Program-made: the position numbers and the translations under genes
Notes under the pieces: model-generated
The model's input: the letters and a program-made list of their open reading frames with translations, nothing else
Databases searched by the model: none
What the model was told of the DNA's origin: nothing
In this document: one piece after another, positions 1-11,589 of the stretch
How positions within the stretch are numbered: the stretch's first letter is position 1
Layout of the letters: the number at the start of each line of letters is the position of its first letter
Source: Plumapathes pennacea
Taxonomy: Eukaryota; Cnidaria; Anthozoa; Antipatharia; Myriopathidae
Assembly (NCBI GenBank): GCA_964036295.1
Contig: OZ038473.1
Coordinates: forward strand, 8,029,501-8,093,500
Direction of reading: 5' to 3'
Length of the DNA: 64,000 bases

Positions 1-40
1 GTTTTCAGCTAGCTGCAAAAAAATAGTATTGATTCCTAAC

Positions 41-282
41 CTTGCCAGTCTGCTATCTCTAAATGGAGTCCCTCCAATCGTTCCTCAGGGGTGAAGCCAT
101 TTGAAAGTTGCAGCGGGGCATTGACTCCACGTTCCACAGATAGCTGGTCAGCTACCAATCCTTGGGATTTGTACACTCTCTTCACCGTCTCCATAGAAGG
201 GTACATATTTGTGCAAACTTTCAAGGACTCGTTGAATGCCATCTGCGTCATTCTCACTATGGTACAACATTCCAAGGAAAGT
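41..282 (-). pseudogene. DUF6589-family gene, downstream exon
   Basis: Minus-strand exon-like block with an acceptor AG at 284-283 and a donor GTTAGG at 40-35. The reading frame is open throughout and contains the stretches DQLSVERGVNA and NGFTPEERLEGLH. From memory these resemble the 'GDQLTVER...NG.TP.ERLEGL' region of the DUF6589 family, a large multicopy family of unknown function in cnidarians. It lies downstream, on the same strand, of two further blocks of the same family (545-1292 and 1602-2185). Since those carry a stop and a frameshift, the locus is scored as a degenerate gene. No enzyme activity is assigned. The rest of the gene would lie left of the window. Confidence 0.55.
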
Positions 283-544
283 CTAGCAATAAGAAATGGA
301 CAGTAATTTAAAAGGATTGATCATCACATAACTGTCAGCAATAAGGACCAAATAAAAAAGACATGAGTTTTCAAACTAACATAAATGGTGTTGTAATATT
401 TATTAGTACATAGTATTATTAGTTAATGTTATTAATTGTATAACTTTTATAAAAAGTCAACATTCAGCATTTCTTGTATGTCCATGATTTTTCAGTGCAC
501 ATGCAATGGAATGAATAACAATATTACAAGCTACTGGTACTCAC

Positions 545-1292
545 AGTATCAGGAGGTTTGGTTATCTCCTTTCTGTATTGGTGTGGGTTGGTAGTCACCA
601 CTGGCTGAAGGAACGCCAAACAGGGAATCTCTGTAATTGCCCTCTCGGTCAACGTTGTGTAATTTTCCCTTTGGAGATGGTGCTCATAACGGCTGGGTAA
701 GCACTTTCCGTTCTCCATGGATATCAACTCACAAGTTGGTCTCTCACTTGGTAAATGATTCCCAGAAACCCTGTTGTCTGCGCTCATGTGCGTTACTCAG
801 TGCACATCAACATTCTGGTGGTCTTCTGTGATATTATGGACATGCTGCCTGAAATCAAAGTTGTCAAATACAATCTTCCTCCCCTTATCGGGTGAAAAAA
901 CCACTGCAGATGGGACTGGAGGCTCAGCTGGTTGACTGGTACTGTTCTGTACGACTTGACCAGGAGCTGTTTGCCCCAGCACAGTTGATGGTATTGCAGG
1001 GACATAATCCACTGGGTCTGGACCTGCATGTGTTTGTGTGTTGGCAACTTTGGCTGTTAAACATCCGTTGATGCTGCAAGAGGCTGCCACTAGAGCTGTT
1101 GGGACGTCAACTGTTTGATTTAACTCCAGCTCAGCGTTTGATAATTGAACTGATCTCTGCTGAAGGCGTTTACTCTCTCTTTGCACAGCAGACTTGACAG
1201 TAGCATCAAAATGCCCTCCAAACTCGTCCAACCTCTTGTAATAGTAGGTGTGTGAGGTAGTAAGTCGCAGTGTACTCAGGCGACAGTGTCCC
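545..1292 (-). pseudogene. DUF6589-family gene, central exon with in-frame stop
   Basis: Minus-strand block bounded by an AG acceptor (1294-1293, after a T-rich tract) and a GTGAGT donor (544-539). One frame runs the whole length but is broken by TGA at 799-797. Before the stop it reads ...VFDNFDFRQHVHNITEDHQ; after it, VTHMSADNRVSGNHLPSERP. These look like the DUF6589 core, where a tryptophan is expected at the stop position (recollection of family members, not a search). A single TGG-to-TGA change would explain the break. The N-terminal part is low complexity, rich in S, Q and P. Function of the family is unknown. Confidence 0.6.
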
Positions 1293-1601
1293 CTAAAATA
1301 ATAAACAACCAAGTTATTTCCCGTTCTTGCAAAATCCAGTTGGCGATTGTACATATCCATAAGCCTGTCCCTTTTTAAATGTTCTACTCATTTTATGATT
1401 TGAATGTGCTTTAAAATGGCTAATGATCATTCAATGTCTCATTTTCAGTGGAAACTGACAGTTGCTGCACTATTATTAGTTACATGTTTATTTAACATGT
1501 AAGTAAAACAGAATAAGAATAGTCTTTACTTTTCTATTCCATATAATGCAAAAAAAAAAAGAGTTTTAACTATTAAAGTTTAAAAGCAGTAAGATACTCA
1601 C

Positions 1602-2185
1602 AATTAGTCCGGTGTGGTACAGGGTGATGGTGTTCATGAGCTGGAGAAGATTCATGCAAGGTGATCTGTTCTTCAAAGAAAAACCAGCAGACATGCCAAC
1701 GCTAGTAATCCAGAATGGGTCCTCGCCTTCTCTTTTACTCTTCCTCAAGCTGGCAGTGAAAAGGACGGCACTAAACAGAGGAGCTTACTCTCCAATTTAT
1801 CTTTTAATTTCTTGAAGGAAAAGTTCTTCATGTCCTTTGCGTTTGGAGATTGGAGACAGCTAGGCGACTTTATCGAACACAACTTCGTACATTCTCTGTC
1901 TACTTCTTTGAGGAAGAGTTGCTGCACATACTGTGCAAAAACTGACTCGGCTATAATATATTTTGCATATAAACGAACAACAAAAGTTCCTCTCCCGGAA
2001 CCCCGCATGTCTCTATTCATTGTACTAATGACGCCACAAGCGCACTGGCCACTGTCCTGTCTTGTTCTCCTTTCTTTTCGTGCAGTACTTGACTTAGAAG
2101 AAATGATTGCGTCAAAAATTCGGTAAAACAAAGGCTGCTCTTGTTGAGCAGTATCAAAGTAATAGTCGCCAGAGCGAGGGGGTAT
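1602..2185 (-). pseudogene. DUF6589-family gene, upstream exon with frameshift
   Basis: Minus-strand block ending at a GTGAGT donor (1601-1596), with a possible CGCAG acceptor just above 2185. Its 5' part reads FYRIFDAIISSKSSTARKER and then NRDMRGSGRGTFVVRLYAK. Its 3' part reads APLFSAVLFTASLRKSK and GMSAGFSLKNRSPCMNLLQ, resembling the N-terminal region of DUF6589 proteins. The two parts lie in different frames and switch near 1,780, consistent with a 1-nt indel. Pieces of the same 5' part recur at 28,840-29,002 and, inverted, at 53,417-53,560, so this exon family is dispersed. Confidence 0.5.
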
Positions 2186-2210
2186 CTGCGATTATCATAT
2201 TTCTAGTAGT

Positions 2211-3170
2211 CATATAATAAATGTATGTATGTATGTACGTGAATTTGGACATAAATATCACAATATTTCAATTTGGGTTGAAGTCTTGTTTATTAGTTGT
2301 TCTCTCGCTTTGCAGTTACCAGTGCCTCTATTCTTTGTGCGACTAGAGAGCCCCTCACTGTCTGGTCAGTTTTCTCAGCCACCAAGCCCAGGTTTGCTGG
2401 CTTGGATACAAAGGATACACAACATCGACCTTACTCATAGGGTGAGAGTAATACACGTAATGTTTCACTAGCGAATATAACTACACTTTATGTCTTTCTG
2501 TTGTCTTATCGTCGTTTGATCTTGCTCTTGCCTCTGACGTATTTGTTGATGTTTAGGTTTTGTTGGAGCTGTTTGTATTATGCAATTAACTTCTATGTCG
2601 GCGTTTGGACGATAGGGCTATCGGCAATTATTAAAAACTGGACCACGGTTAATGGATTTCTGGATTTCTGATTGGTTCCTTGGACATGGGTTAGCAGCTC
2701 ATAATCTGTCTGTGGACAAATTTCGTCAATAAACGTGTGAGCGACGTAGTACTGTTTGAGAAGGTTTTTTTCAGATTTCATGACCTTTTCAGACTCCGCC
2801 CTCATATAAACATATAAAGTTTTCTTTAATATTCCTTGTTGATTTTCAAGCATCTCCAGCTTCAGTTCTCGTTCAGCACAGCCAGTTGTCAGTTTCAAGC
2901 AGCATCACAAATGTTGCACATGACGAGCAAGGAAAGCGATTCCCTCCATAATGCGATGTTTACAACTGTACCAACGTCCAAGTTTTCGATAATTTTGGTA
3001 CATCACCTTAAGATAGTGTGTGTGCCGTGTAATTTCCACGAAAATGTATTCTTCACTCGATTTTCATTCATTCAACTATCAGCCCGTTCGCAAAAACGTT
3101 GTCATAGTTGCAGTAATTATACAATCATGTGTTATTGAAGCGGAAGTTAAGTCGTCTTCCGGTCTTTTTT
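2211..3170. other. no gene recognised
   Basis: Short frames only (the longest about 100 codons) and no family resemblance I can defend. A small ATGT run lies at 2,221-2,240. The right edge leads into a palindromic repeat. Confidence 0.5.
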
Positions 3171-3174
3171 ACGT

Positions 3175-3335
3175 CAATTAGAATCAGGGGAGAGTAATTT
3201 TTGATCCAGTTTTTGATAAAACAATTATTTTACTTGGGTTTACCGAATATGGAATGACAAATAACCAACTCGGCGCGGCACATTGTTGGTTATTTATCAC
3301 TCCATATCCGGCGCGCCCTCATAGAATAATTATTC
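3175..3335. repeat. palindromic MITE-like repeat, copy 1
   Basis: The block running from 'gatccagtttttgataaaac' to 'ggcgcgccctc' recurs at 34,270-34,440. Both copies contain a hairpin whose arms are the AACCAAC/GTTGGTT stretches with neighbouring GAATATGGA/TCCATATC. No coding capacity; a non-autonomous element is the simplest reading. Confidence 0.6.
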
Positions 3336-3689
3336 CGTTCAGGGTATCTCATTAGGTCATTAACATGTTCCCCTTCCAAGCACTTATGGCAAAAATTATT
3401 GAAAGAGGAAGGGGCGCGAAGTGCAGGTACAGGACCTGTCACTACACCACGTACCACATACACATTTTCTTCTTGAAGGGTTTGGATAATTTGTGCTTTG
3501 AGCTCAGTAGTTAAAGGCATACATAAACTAAAATTTAACAACTTCTTTTGAGTGTTTCGGTTGTTTGACGTTTTCTCGATGTTTGTTATTTCATTAGGCG
3601 ACTTTGTACATACATTCAACTGAGACACACCGCAAAGCAGCCACATCAGCCGGAATAAAGGTTCTTAGAGTAAGAGAAATGAGAAAGAG
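3336..3689 (-). other. unrecognised reading frame region
   Basis: A 118-codon minus-strand frame (3290-3646) overlaps this stretch. It contains SFNNFCHKCLEGEHVN, with two cysteines and a histidine but no motif I can name. It overlaps the MITE at one end, which argues against a real gene. I see nothing else here. Confidence 0.3.
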
Positions 3690-3855
3690 GAAGATTAGCC
3701 TGCAATGCAGGCGTTCCCGTTTGTTTTCAGGCAAAATTAGTTCGGGAGTAAGACTGGGGCAAAGCTGGCGAGGTCTGGGGCGAGGCACATCTGCGGAGGG
3801 GGAGGGGGTGGAGGTGGGGGGAGGGAACGCCTGCCGCCAAGGTCTGCTATTTTGG
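3690..3855. repeat. GC-rich inverted arm, left of RecQ fragment
   Basis: Inverted counterpart of 4,370-4,585. Shared landmarks are 'ccttggcggcaggc', a C/T-rich (G/A-rich) tract, 'tttgcctgaaaacaaacggg' and 'ttgcaggct'. The two arms enclose the RecQ-like exon, suggesting a mobile element that carries it or two opposed copies of one repeat. Confidence 0.6.
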
Positions 3856-3881
3856 CTTCTTCACGGACAATAGGAACTTAC

Positions 3882-4260
3882 TATCCAGAACCTCCTCAGC
3901 GGACGCAAACAACAAGTTGTATTTGCAGCTTTCAATATCTTCGATGCTAGCTTCTGGCAGCGAAACAGCGGTCAATCCTATCGACACGGCCTCTGCAATT
4001 TGGTCCTGCACTATACTTTTGAGAGGACAAACGACGAGAGCACACGAAGGTTTCTTTCTGATAGCTTCTTGTACCCGCGCTAACAGCTGAAATATCAGGC
4101 TTTTTCTGAAGCCAGTGGGAAGCACTGCCAACAAATCTCCTCCAGAAACAAGTTGCCGTATCGCTTCCTTTTGCTCTTTCCGTAAAGCCCGCACAAATCC
4201 AGTTTCAGAGAGGCCAAACAAAACATCCTCTAAAGCACTTTCGAAAGGAAGGTCGGCCAT
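3882..4260 (-). pseudogene. RecQ-like DExH helicase, N-terminal exon fragment
   Basis: Starting at the Met of MADLPFESALEDVL (4260), the minus strand encodes a Q-motif-like LRKEQKEAI, a Walker A region (LAVLPTGFRKSLIFQ) and motif Ia (ALVVCPLKSIVQDQI). This order matches RecQ-type ATP-dependent 3'-5' DNA helicases. The Walker A reads TGFRKS where TG(x)GKS is usual, so the glycine before the lysine is lost and nucleotide binding is probably impaired. The frame meets a good donor, GTAAGT, at 3881-3876, after which only about 11 more codons remain open. Motif II (DExH) and the rest of the helicase are absent nearby. It lies between inverted GC-rich arms, so it may be a captured or retro-dispersed exon. 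Confidence 0.6.
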
Positions 4261-4369
4261 ATTATGAGTTTCTACTTGATTTCCGGCCACTCTTTTGATT
4301 GACAATTGTTAGTGACGTTCGTCCATGCCATGCCAATCAGCAACTCCATTCGTGGACGAATGGAGTTTC

Positions 4370-4585
4370 GCAAAATAACAGGCCTTGGCGGCAGGCATTC
4401 CCTCCCCTTCCCTCCCCCTTCCCCCTCGCCATTTTCCTTCCGCCGCCCCTCCCCTTCCGCTGCGTTTGCCTCGCTCCAGTCCTAATACCGAGTGGATTTT
4501 GCCTGGAAGCGAACGGGAACGAACGAACTTTGCCTGAAAACAAACGGGAACGCCTGAATTGCAGGCTAGAGGAAGATTAACACTA
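4370..4585. repeat. GC-rich inverted arm, right of RecQ fragment
   Basis: Inverted counterpart of 3,690-3,855 with a longer pyrimidine-rich stretch (4,400-4,455). It also has an internal near-repeat of 'gcgaacgggaacg' / 'caaacgggaacg'. Confidence 0.6.
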
Positions 4586-5429
4586 CAAACAAGCTATAAA
4601 GAGCACGACAGAGAAACATAGTCGAAGACTCATTCAGTAGGAGCCACATCAGCAATAATCAAAGGTCTGAGATCAGGAAGAGAAAAATGAGAGGTAAAAG
4701 ACATAAATAGAGATAAATACTCCAAAGAAGCATAACTCAACGTCTTGTGTAAGCGAAAATAGAAGGCATCAACTCGAATTATATTGAAACAGATTGCTAA
4801 AAAACTTCCTCGGATTTTACGGGGTCCAGCTGGTAATGCTTTATCCTCCTGTTGATTTAAGGTGTTTACATGTTTTGCAGGCCACTGAAATCTTTGGGAA
4901 TCCCAGCATGGTAAGCCTATATATAGTTTGACGAATTTGTATAACTGTCTTCGTCGCATCACATGCCAAAGTTGACTTTACTATAGTAAATTTACTATCG
5001 TCTACATTAACTCTATGGAAATATGTATGAGAAGTGATAGTCCGAGTCAAATTTGTTTTGTTAATATAACATCAGATGACAGGGCTTCACCTCATTACAT
5101 ACAGTATCTGTGATTAATATGGTAATAGGACTGAGTGGAGTCCGATTCGGTCTGTAATCATACGAGGCGGGATTTCGTAATCACGAGCATGATTACAGAC
5201 CGACATCGGGCGACACGAAGTCCCCTTACTAAGTAATCATAAATATTACAATTTCTGAGAATGAAATGATCATATAGCTTCAGTGTCTTCTGCTGTACTA
5301 CACATAAAAACAAAGCATCAAGAAGTACTTTATCGCTGATCGATTTAAACATGCACGTACACACGGCTCGGTGTTTGTAAACATGTTAACCGCTTGTTCG
5401 TAGTCATCTAGCTCTCAGTTTTATCAACT
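4586..5429. other. no gene recognised
   Basis: Frames of 60-110 codons on the minus strand without recognisable motifs. AT-rich non-coding sequence up to the family A edge, where 'tactagaaata' starts at 5,430. Confidence 0.5.
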
Positions 5430-5589
5430 TACTAGAAATACGACATTCGCAAAGGTCCCACGCCCAAGTAATCGATTATGCATGACATTGCTTAGAGCTC
5501 TCATGTACTGTATGTTTACACCACACATTTCAATATATTAGCATTTACATGATATTAGCATGTGTTCCATTCTGGGGGACACTCATCAT

Positions 5590-5910
5590 AATTTTGGGTG
5601 GGGTGTGCCACCTGGACTTGAAAACCCTTACCCTATTTCAGACCAAAGTATCTGCTTTAATATACCCTATTTCATACCCATACTCCATAAATGTATACCC
5701 TATTTCAGACCTATTTTTTAGACTTTTTTCTCTTGCAACAGTTTCCACCTGTTTTTTTTTTTTTCCATTTGCCATGCATTGTCTGCGGTGACACATTTCT
5801 ATATATGCTATTCCAGGCCAAAAACACAAAATCGATACCCTATTTCAGACCAAAAAGGCAAACTCTATACCCTACTTCAGACTAAAAATGTTTGAAAACA
5901 ATACCCTTTT
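5590..5910. repeat. dispersed TACCCTATTTCAGACC repeats
   Basis: Five or six copies of 'taccctatttcagacc' or close variants lie between 5,630 and 5,910 at irregular spacing, inside family A. The matching reverse-complement copies are at 18,100-18,150 in the other arm, where most have been lost. Confidence 0.6.
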
Positions 5911-8264
5911 GGGTGGCACATACCTATATGGCATATATATAAGAGTACCCTCCCCCCCAACCAGGATCCCATAGCTGTTTGAAGAGTACAGTAGTTTCAT
6001 TATATAATATGTAGGATGGTCTTGAAAGAAGGAAGTTCTCACTATATTATTCATCATCCCATGTCCATTTCACAGTAATTTATTTTGTCTCATAAAAAAG
6101 TATACAGAGTCAGTTTTAGCACCACATTCATAGGTGAAATATATAGATACTTCTCAAGTAGGTTACAATATATTTCTCAGAAGTTCTACATGTACAAACA
6201 CACAAAATCCCATGCCAGAGAAATATAGCCCTAGCCCGATACTCTCCCCTGTACTCTACTGTGAGTGAAAATGTAAAAATGCATTATAAATATACAATAA
6301 TTCTACAGAATATTAGACAAATGAGAGTCAGGTTTGCACATTATCCACCACAAATACTGTAAGATACTGTGAGACACGAGAAGGGCATCAGTTTAGTACT
6401 GTACTGACATTCTTGTCTTTAAAAAGTCTCATTTCCCATGCCATGTGGGTATAAACTAACTATTCCTAATCACAGAAAGATACTTTTTCCAGTTGGACTT
6501 AGTGAACTTCATGTTTGTCTTGATATTTAGGGACCTATGGGAAACAAAACAAGCATCAAAGTATAATTAGGAATGTTGTAAATGTGTTCTGTGGCATGAG
6601 ATAGGTGGGCGGGAAAGCTAATTGTGGATTATGTGGATGTAAATTATAATATCTCACCAGAAATTAATGTCATGCAGCTGCATTGGAAAAAAAAAAACAC
6701 TTGTTCAAAAGAAAACTTATTAAATTATAATTATCACCAAATCTACCTAGGAAAAGGAAGAAATTAATAGTAAGTAGTAAGTATGTAGTAAAGTATACTG
6801 GCTTAAGTAAAATGATACTAACTGTGGTAAATGCAAATTGACTCTTCTGGCATATAAATTAGAATATATATCTTTGCAAATTGATTGTTGACCTTGAGTC
6901 ACTGATTGGGGCATTGACTCATCAGTGTTATCTAATTTGAACTTGTTTAGATCATGGCAATTTTTTTCTGATCACACCAGCTACTAAATACAGTTAATCT
7001 CTTCTGAACATTAATTTATATACAGTAATGTTGTATAGTACAGCTAAACAGCTAATTCAAAAAAGCAAAAGGAAATGCAGCAATAAATTACACTTCTTTT
7101 CCTGATGCCAAATTGATAAAATAATAATTCATAATAATTTCTAGTTTACTGAAACATCATTCTGTTTATACACATTTCATAATAGTATATGTACTATTAT
7201 TTATAGCAAGGGAAAGGGAGGGGGGAGCTTATTAGACTGAGAGAGGCATATTTCTAGAATTGACCTTGTGAGAGAAGAGGGATGGTTACCTGTATGAAGG
7301 AACTATAGCACACCCAGCCCTTGTTTGTAATATATTCTGATATATCTGATACTTCTAGAACAAAGCAAAGACAAAACAAAGACTGTATTAGAAAGTTATT
7401 GGCTGGGTACTCTAAAATTTAGGCCACTGACTTATAGTACTTATACAGTGTTATACAGTACTATGATAACAGTAGCTGGGCAGTTAAAAAACTTCATGTT
7501 CAAACCAAAACTCACGTTCGTTGTTGAACGAAAGTTCTTGAAATACGAAAGTTTTTACGATTTTTTACTCCAGTGTGTTCAAAACTATGACTGAGCACTG
7601 CAGGTAGAATTTCACAGAGGACAAATATTTTGATCTGTTCTTTGATAGACTGAAATGGTTTACTCTAATCAAATGCACAGAAACACCAAGATTCTTCTGT
7701 GTGAGTGATATGTTGTGATTTTGTCTGAGCAAGTTGTCAAGTGGCAAAATAACCTCTGCATTGTATGCGACACTGGAAGTTGATTTAAATGTCGAGACTC
7801 AAACGGTCAAAACAATTTTCTGTCGTGAAAATGTATAGCATTGCAACAACCAAGTTTTACCGCGGTCACAAAATGTTCGATAAACTCGAAGCAATGCAGA
7901 ACGAACGAATTGAGTGACGTGAACAAAGTAAATTTACGTGTCTTACCTTCCCCTCGGCCGCCCTTCAAGCACTATTTTCTGTCTTGAATTGTTTCTCGGG
8001 CCTTGCTCTTGATCATAACTTGCTTTTAAGTGCCAGTAACCATGTTAGGCAGTTCAAATTGTTTATAAAAGTTCGAAGAAGGTAAATGCGAGTCAGCTGT
8101 GAACGGTCGACCGATTATCTCAGCTTTATAGCTAGTGTTAGCTTTATATCAACCGCTAGTGTTTCTCCGATCGGATTTTTCGTCTTGCTTCTCGGTGTAC
8201 CGTTGTTCGCTTGTCTGGCCATCGTGTTAGTACAGTACCTTCCCAGATGAAGTGATGGTCTGTT

Positions 8265-8625
8265 GCTTCGCAACGGACTCCCAAAAGACCCTGCGGCGCG
8301 GGTGGTAGGTCGTCCCGCGAACAACATTCAAATCGCAAAAAAGCCTTCGTGTAGGGCTGGGAGAGGAAAGAACCTGGGAACGAGGTACTCTGTTTCGAGG
8401 TTCTACCCGGCATTCCCCGCGGTGCGGGTTGGTCGCACCGCGAACAACATTCAAATCGCAAAAAAGCTTACGTGTTCGGCCGGAAAAGGGAAGAGCCTGG
8501 GAACGAAGATGAAGGTTTTACCCAGCAATCCCCGCTGCGCGGCGACGTGATTCTGTTCCGAGGTTCTTCCCAGCAAACCCCGCTGCGCGGGGAGGTCGCC
8601 CCGTGAACGACATTCAAAAACGATA
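8265..8625. repeat. GC-rich imperfect tandem repeat in family A
   Basis: Roughly three imperfect units, each with a 'cccgcggygcgggt' type GC hairpin followed by 'gcgaacaacattcaaatcgc' and 'gcctgggaacga'. Unit length is about 120 bp. The inverted counterpart is at 14,725-15,030. Confidence 0.6.
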
Positions 8626-8665
8626 TATGTTCAGATTAGTACCCACGCAGGGCGTGGGAAAAATA

Positions 8666-9989
8666 CTTGAGAGAAACAAGAAGCTAATTTACCCAATGAT
8701 TTGAGTTGAATGCGGGTTTTTGAAGTAAAAGTAAAAAATGTGTAAGTTCTGTACACTCAGTAAAAATCAGTAAACCCATCACAAACTCACAAATTAAAAG
8801 ACAGTTTCTTTCAACTTTCACGTTTACATTTTTTAACATAACAGGTGCTTTGAAACTCAGAATACTAGTTTCCTTTTTCACAGAAGTTTACAAGACATTC
8901 AAAGGAAATATTCAGGACTGAAAAAACCTGCATCTTAGCGGGTTGGCACAGCAAATCCAAACTTACCGATTTCTTGAGGTCTTAATTCTCGAGGAATGTT
9001 TGTCCATCACAACAAAGTTAAAAGTCTTCCATGATTTTGAAATGAATTAACGACGTTCATTGACATTGAGCCATAAGTTGCAGAGTGTCTATAGCGTCGT
9101 GAACTAAACAAACGCATCCATCGGCGAAAATTTCCTGTCTTCTTTCGTTCCATAGTGACTGTTCACGTTCTTCGACTGACCACAAACTGTTCCTTACGTG
9201 TTAAGTTGTCCAAGAATGAACAAAATTAGCCTTTGGAGATGCCACAAACTCACACCGGCAATCGTTTTTTCCACTGAAAATCAGTGTAAGGCTGATTGGT
9301 GCATTTAAATTTTGCTCTTGCTTATGATTGGTTAAGCCAACTGTCCGATTACAGAACAAAGAAGTATCCGATTACAGAACAATAGGTGTCCAATTAATGA
9401 TTAATCGGTGGTGTTATGAACCAATCACATTCGAGGAAATTGTAATATTTATGATTAGACACTGGAAGGACTTTACCTTGCATGATCACACAATAATGTC
9501 TGACGTCTGAGATCTCTCAGTGATTGCGCATCAAAGGCAGGCAGGAAAAATCGCGCTCCATGGAGCTAAAAGAGTACCGATGTGTGACATCATGATTTTT
9601 GTAATTATTTCAGTTTTGAAAACCTAATATTCGGATAAAATGAACGCGCTTTATGAGTATTCGGAAATCATTGCATCTTCAGAAATTGAAAGAGAAGATT
9701 TACAGTCTCTTATGCATGATGCATGATTTTTGGGACAACCAGAATCATGCACCTGATTGAAACAAAGCAAGTCATCCACGACAAAACAAATTCTTAGCAG
9801 CAAAAAGCGAGACGGGCGCTTCAGGCAAAGTTTATCGGCTGGGTTATACATACATACATACATATACACAACCACCCACCCACCCACGCACCCACCCACA
9901 CACACATATATATGTATAAATTGCTCTGCCTCAAAACTGCCCAAAAGAAAAATTTCTAATAATCTGCCGACCTGAATTATCATCGCTTA
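8666..9989. other. no gene; diverged repeat and low-complexity DNA
   Basis: Between family A and family D. The stretch 8,935-9,185 resembles 17,225-17,470 at lower identity (shared 'ggcacag', 'atttcttg', 'catcacaacaaag', 'tgactgttcacgttcttcgactga'-like segments), so it is an older repeat. A simple-sequence tract follows at 9,841-9,915. No credible gene. Confidence 0.5.
9841..9915. repeat. simple repeat (CATA)n/(CCCA)n/(CA)n
   Basis: Runs of CATA, then CCACC/CCCA, then CA, then TATA. The reading frames across it (Thr/Pro/His repeats) are artefacts. Confidence 0.85.
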
Positions 9990-11135
9990 ACAAACGTGGA
10001 TCACGAATGATTACTGGAGCACATGCTAAACGTTTGCCTTAGAAGGCCCAGAAGTTCAGTGGGAGGTTTAAACGTTCCGGATACTCATTGTTAGGTTGTG
10101 GTGATCGGGAAAAGCTTACAATCTGGGAAAATTACCGTTACGAAGAAGGAATCAAAACACTCGAGGAAAAATTTGCTTGCGACCTCAGCCGTCATTGACA
10201 ACAAGTACTGCAGATCTCTGGAGGGTTGTTTTACCCGTGTTGAAATTCGCACACTTGCTAGGAAGAAAGTGGAAAGCGAATAATCACCGTGAACAGTTAT
10301 GACTAAAACACCGTGAAAAAATCAAGTTTTGCAGACATATTTGCTCGTCATGGCGCATTTTTCACGATGCACCAGAACTCTCTATATTTCGAAATCACTG
10401 TCTGGGACAAAGACGCCGTGGTGATTTGAAGATGTTTAGATTGCTGGGAGAAAACCTAAACGCTCCACGAAGAGGCAGGAAAATTAATCGGTGAGTTTTG
10501 AATAATATAACTTTTAACGATGTGTCGGTCGCAGTGTGTGATGAAATGATTTTCCTTTAGTGTCATTTTGCCTTCTACATTATTGTGTGTGTAAGAAACT
10601 TATTCAAAAGAATAAAATATACTCTGAGTTACAAAGCAGTTTCTTCTGGAAAAAGATAAGACTGCAGTTTTTTAAAAGCTTTAGTGAGCGAGCAACTGCT
10701 CGAGGGCGAGCTCGTTTGATCTGTCGTTGTTTGACACACGCTATCGGCCATTTCATTCAGCTCAGAACAATTGGGATTTATTTAGGCGGTTGGTTCGACA
10801 GATGCTTTTTTTCTTTCAAGATTTTCAAATCGGTAGAATTGTAAGCTGTTAACTGAATTTGTTGTGAAAACAAACGTGCGTAATTCATGCATGAATGAAC
10901 GAGACGAGTACTCCTTGGGGCCTTGTTTTATGTTTGCCGAAAGACCTAAAGCCATATAATAAATATCTTATTAACCTCGTCTGCTTGGTCCGTACCGTAA
11001 GTTATGGATCCTCGTTTTTTTCGTCGCCTTATGGCCCTCGCGCGAAGCGCGCTCGGGCCATAAGGCGACGAAAAAAACTCGGTCCATAACTTACGGTACG
11101 GACCGCGCACTCGGTTAATAAGATTTATATATATA
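9990..11135 (+). mobile_element. non-autonomous repeat family D, left copy
   Basis: Matches the reverse complement of 21,240-22,445 (for example 'tgattattcgctttccac'-type and 'gccatataataaatatctta' segments). It ends on the right with the same palindromic foldback (10,987-11,105) that also lies 3' of the Crypton gene. Compared with the right copy it lacks the 5' pair of 26-bp palindromes. No coding sequence. Mobilisation in trans by the Crypton recombinase is an inference from the shared ends. Confidence 0.55.
10987..11105. repeat. foldback palindrome with two 26-bp Crypton-type sites
   Basis: Near-perfect palindrome centred on 'gcgcgaagcgcgc' near 11,046. Each arm begins with an imperfect 25-26 bp palindromic site (10,987-11,011 and 11,080-11,105) of form GGTCCRTA-(8)-TAYGGACC. 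The arms extend more weakly to about 10,958 and 11,130. Equivalent foldbacks lie at 13,392-13,496 and 21,289-21,407. Confidence 0.8.
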
Positions 11136-11399
11136 TTATATTATTATAATATTATATATATATATTTTTTTTTTTTGCCAGAGGATGATGTAAGCGTGGT
11201 TTTTAACTTATAAACCACGGGTAAGTGTGGTTTATACTCTGGCAAACCACGGTTTTCGACCAATCAGCGCGCGGCTTGTATCGTGACTATGTTATAAATA
11301 TATATATCATATAACTATATAACTTTATGTTTATTGGGTCACTGTTTATTGGATTTGTTTGTTGTTTGTTGTGACAATGGTAGAGGTGTAATCAGTTCT
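11136..11399. other. AT-rich spacer
   Basis: TA/T-rich tract (11,130-11,175), then a segment with an inverted 'gtggttt...aaaccac' pair at about 11,197-11,253 and more TA-rich sequence. No gene. Confidence 0.5.
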
Positions 11400-11462
11400 T
11401 ATATAATAATATATATTTATTATATGGCACTGATACTACGCACGCTACGATTGGTTAATTAC

Positions 11463-11553
11463 CGGTCCATACTTTCCTGTACGGACCGCAAATTGATTTT
11501 ACGCACGTTCCGATTGGTCAATTTTACCGGTCCATAACTTACTGTACGGACCG
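11463..11553. promoter_or_regulatory. tandem 26-bp palindromic sites upstream of Crypton gene
   Basis: Two direct copies, 11,463-11,488 and 11,528-11,553, each with arms CGGTCCATA and TACGGACCG around an 8-bp spacer (CTTTCCTG and ACTTACTG). They sit in a duplicated context ('acgcacg..ccgattggt(t/c)aatt'). The arm-spacer-arm layout resembles core sites of tyrosine recombinases. They end 37 bp before the ATG and could equally be promoter elements. The same pair occurs at 22,465-22,490 and 22,530-22,555. Confidence 0.5.
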
Positions 11554-11589
11554 GTAAATTGGCTTTGTTTACAATTTAGCGATTGCAAC

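Larger units (their letters stand above)
5430..8665. repeat. repeat family A, left copy
   Basis: This 3.2-kb block is the reverse complement of about 14,685-18,350. Landmarks at one end are 'aaaggtcccacgcccaag' and 'gcatgacattgcttagagc'; at the other, 'cccacgcagggcgtggg'. By eye the arms are nearly identical over long stretches. The outer edge starts with ACTAGAAATACGA, a sequence also seen at other repeat edges here. There is no long reading frame, so it is non-autonomous or decayed. Class unknown. Confidence 0.75.

Noticed and set aside
9651-9983. 110-codon minus-strand frame with Gly/Val/Cys repeats
   Set aside because: It crosses the CCCA/CATA simple repeat; composition is an artefact.
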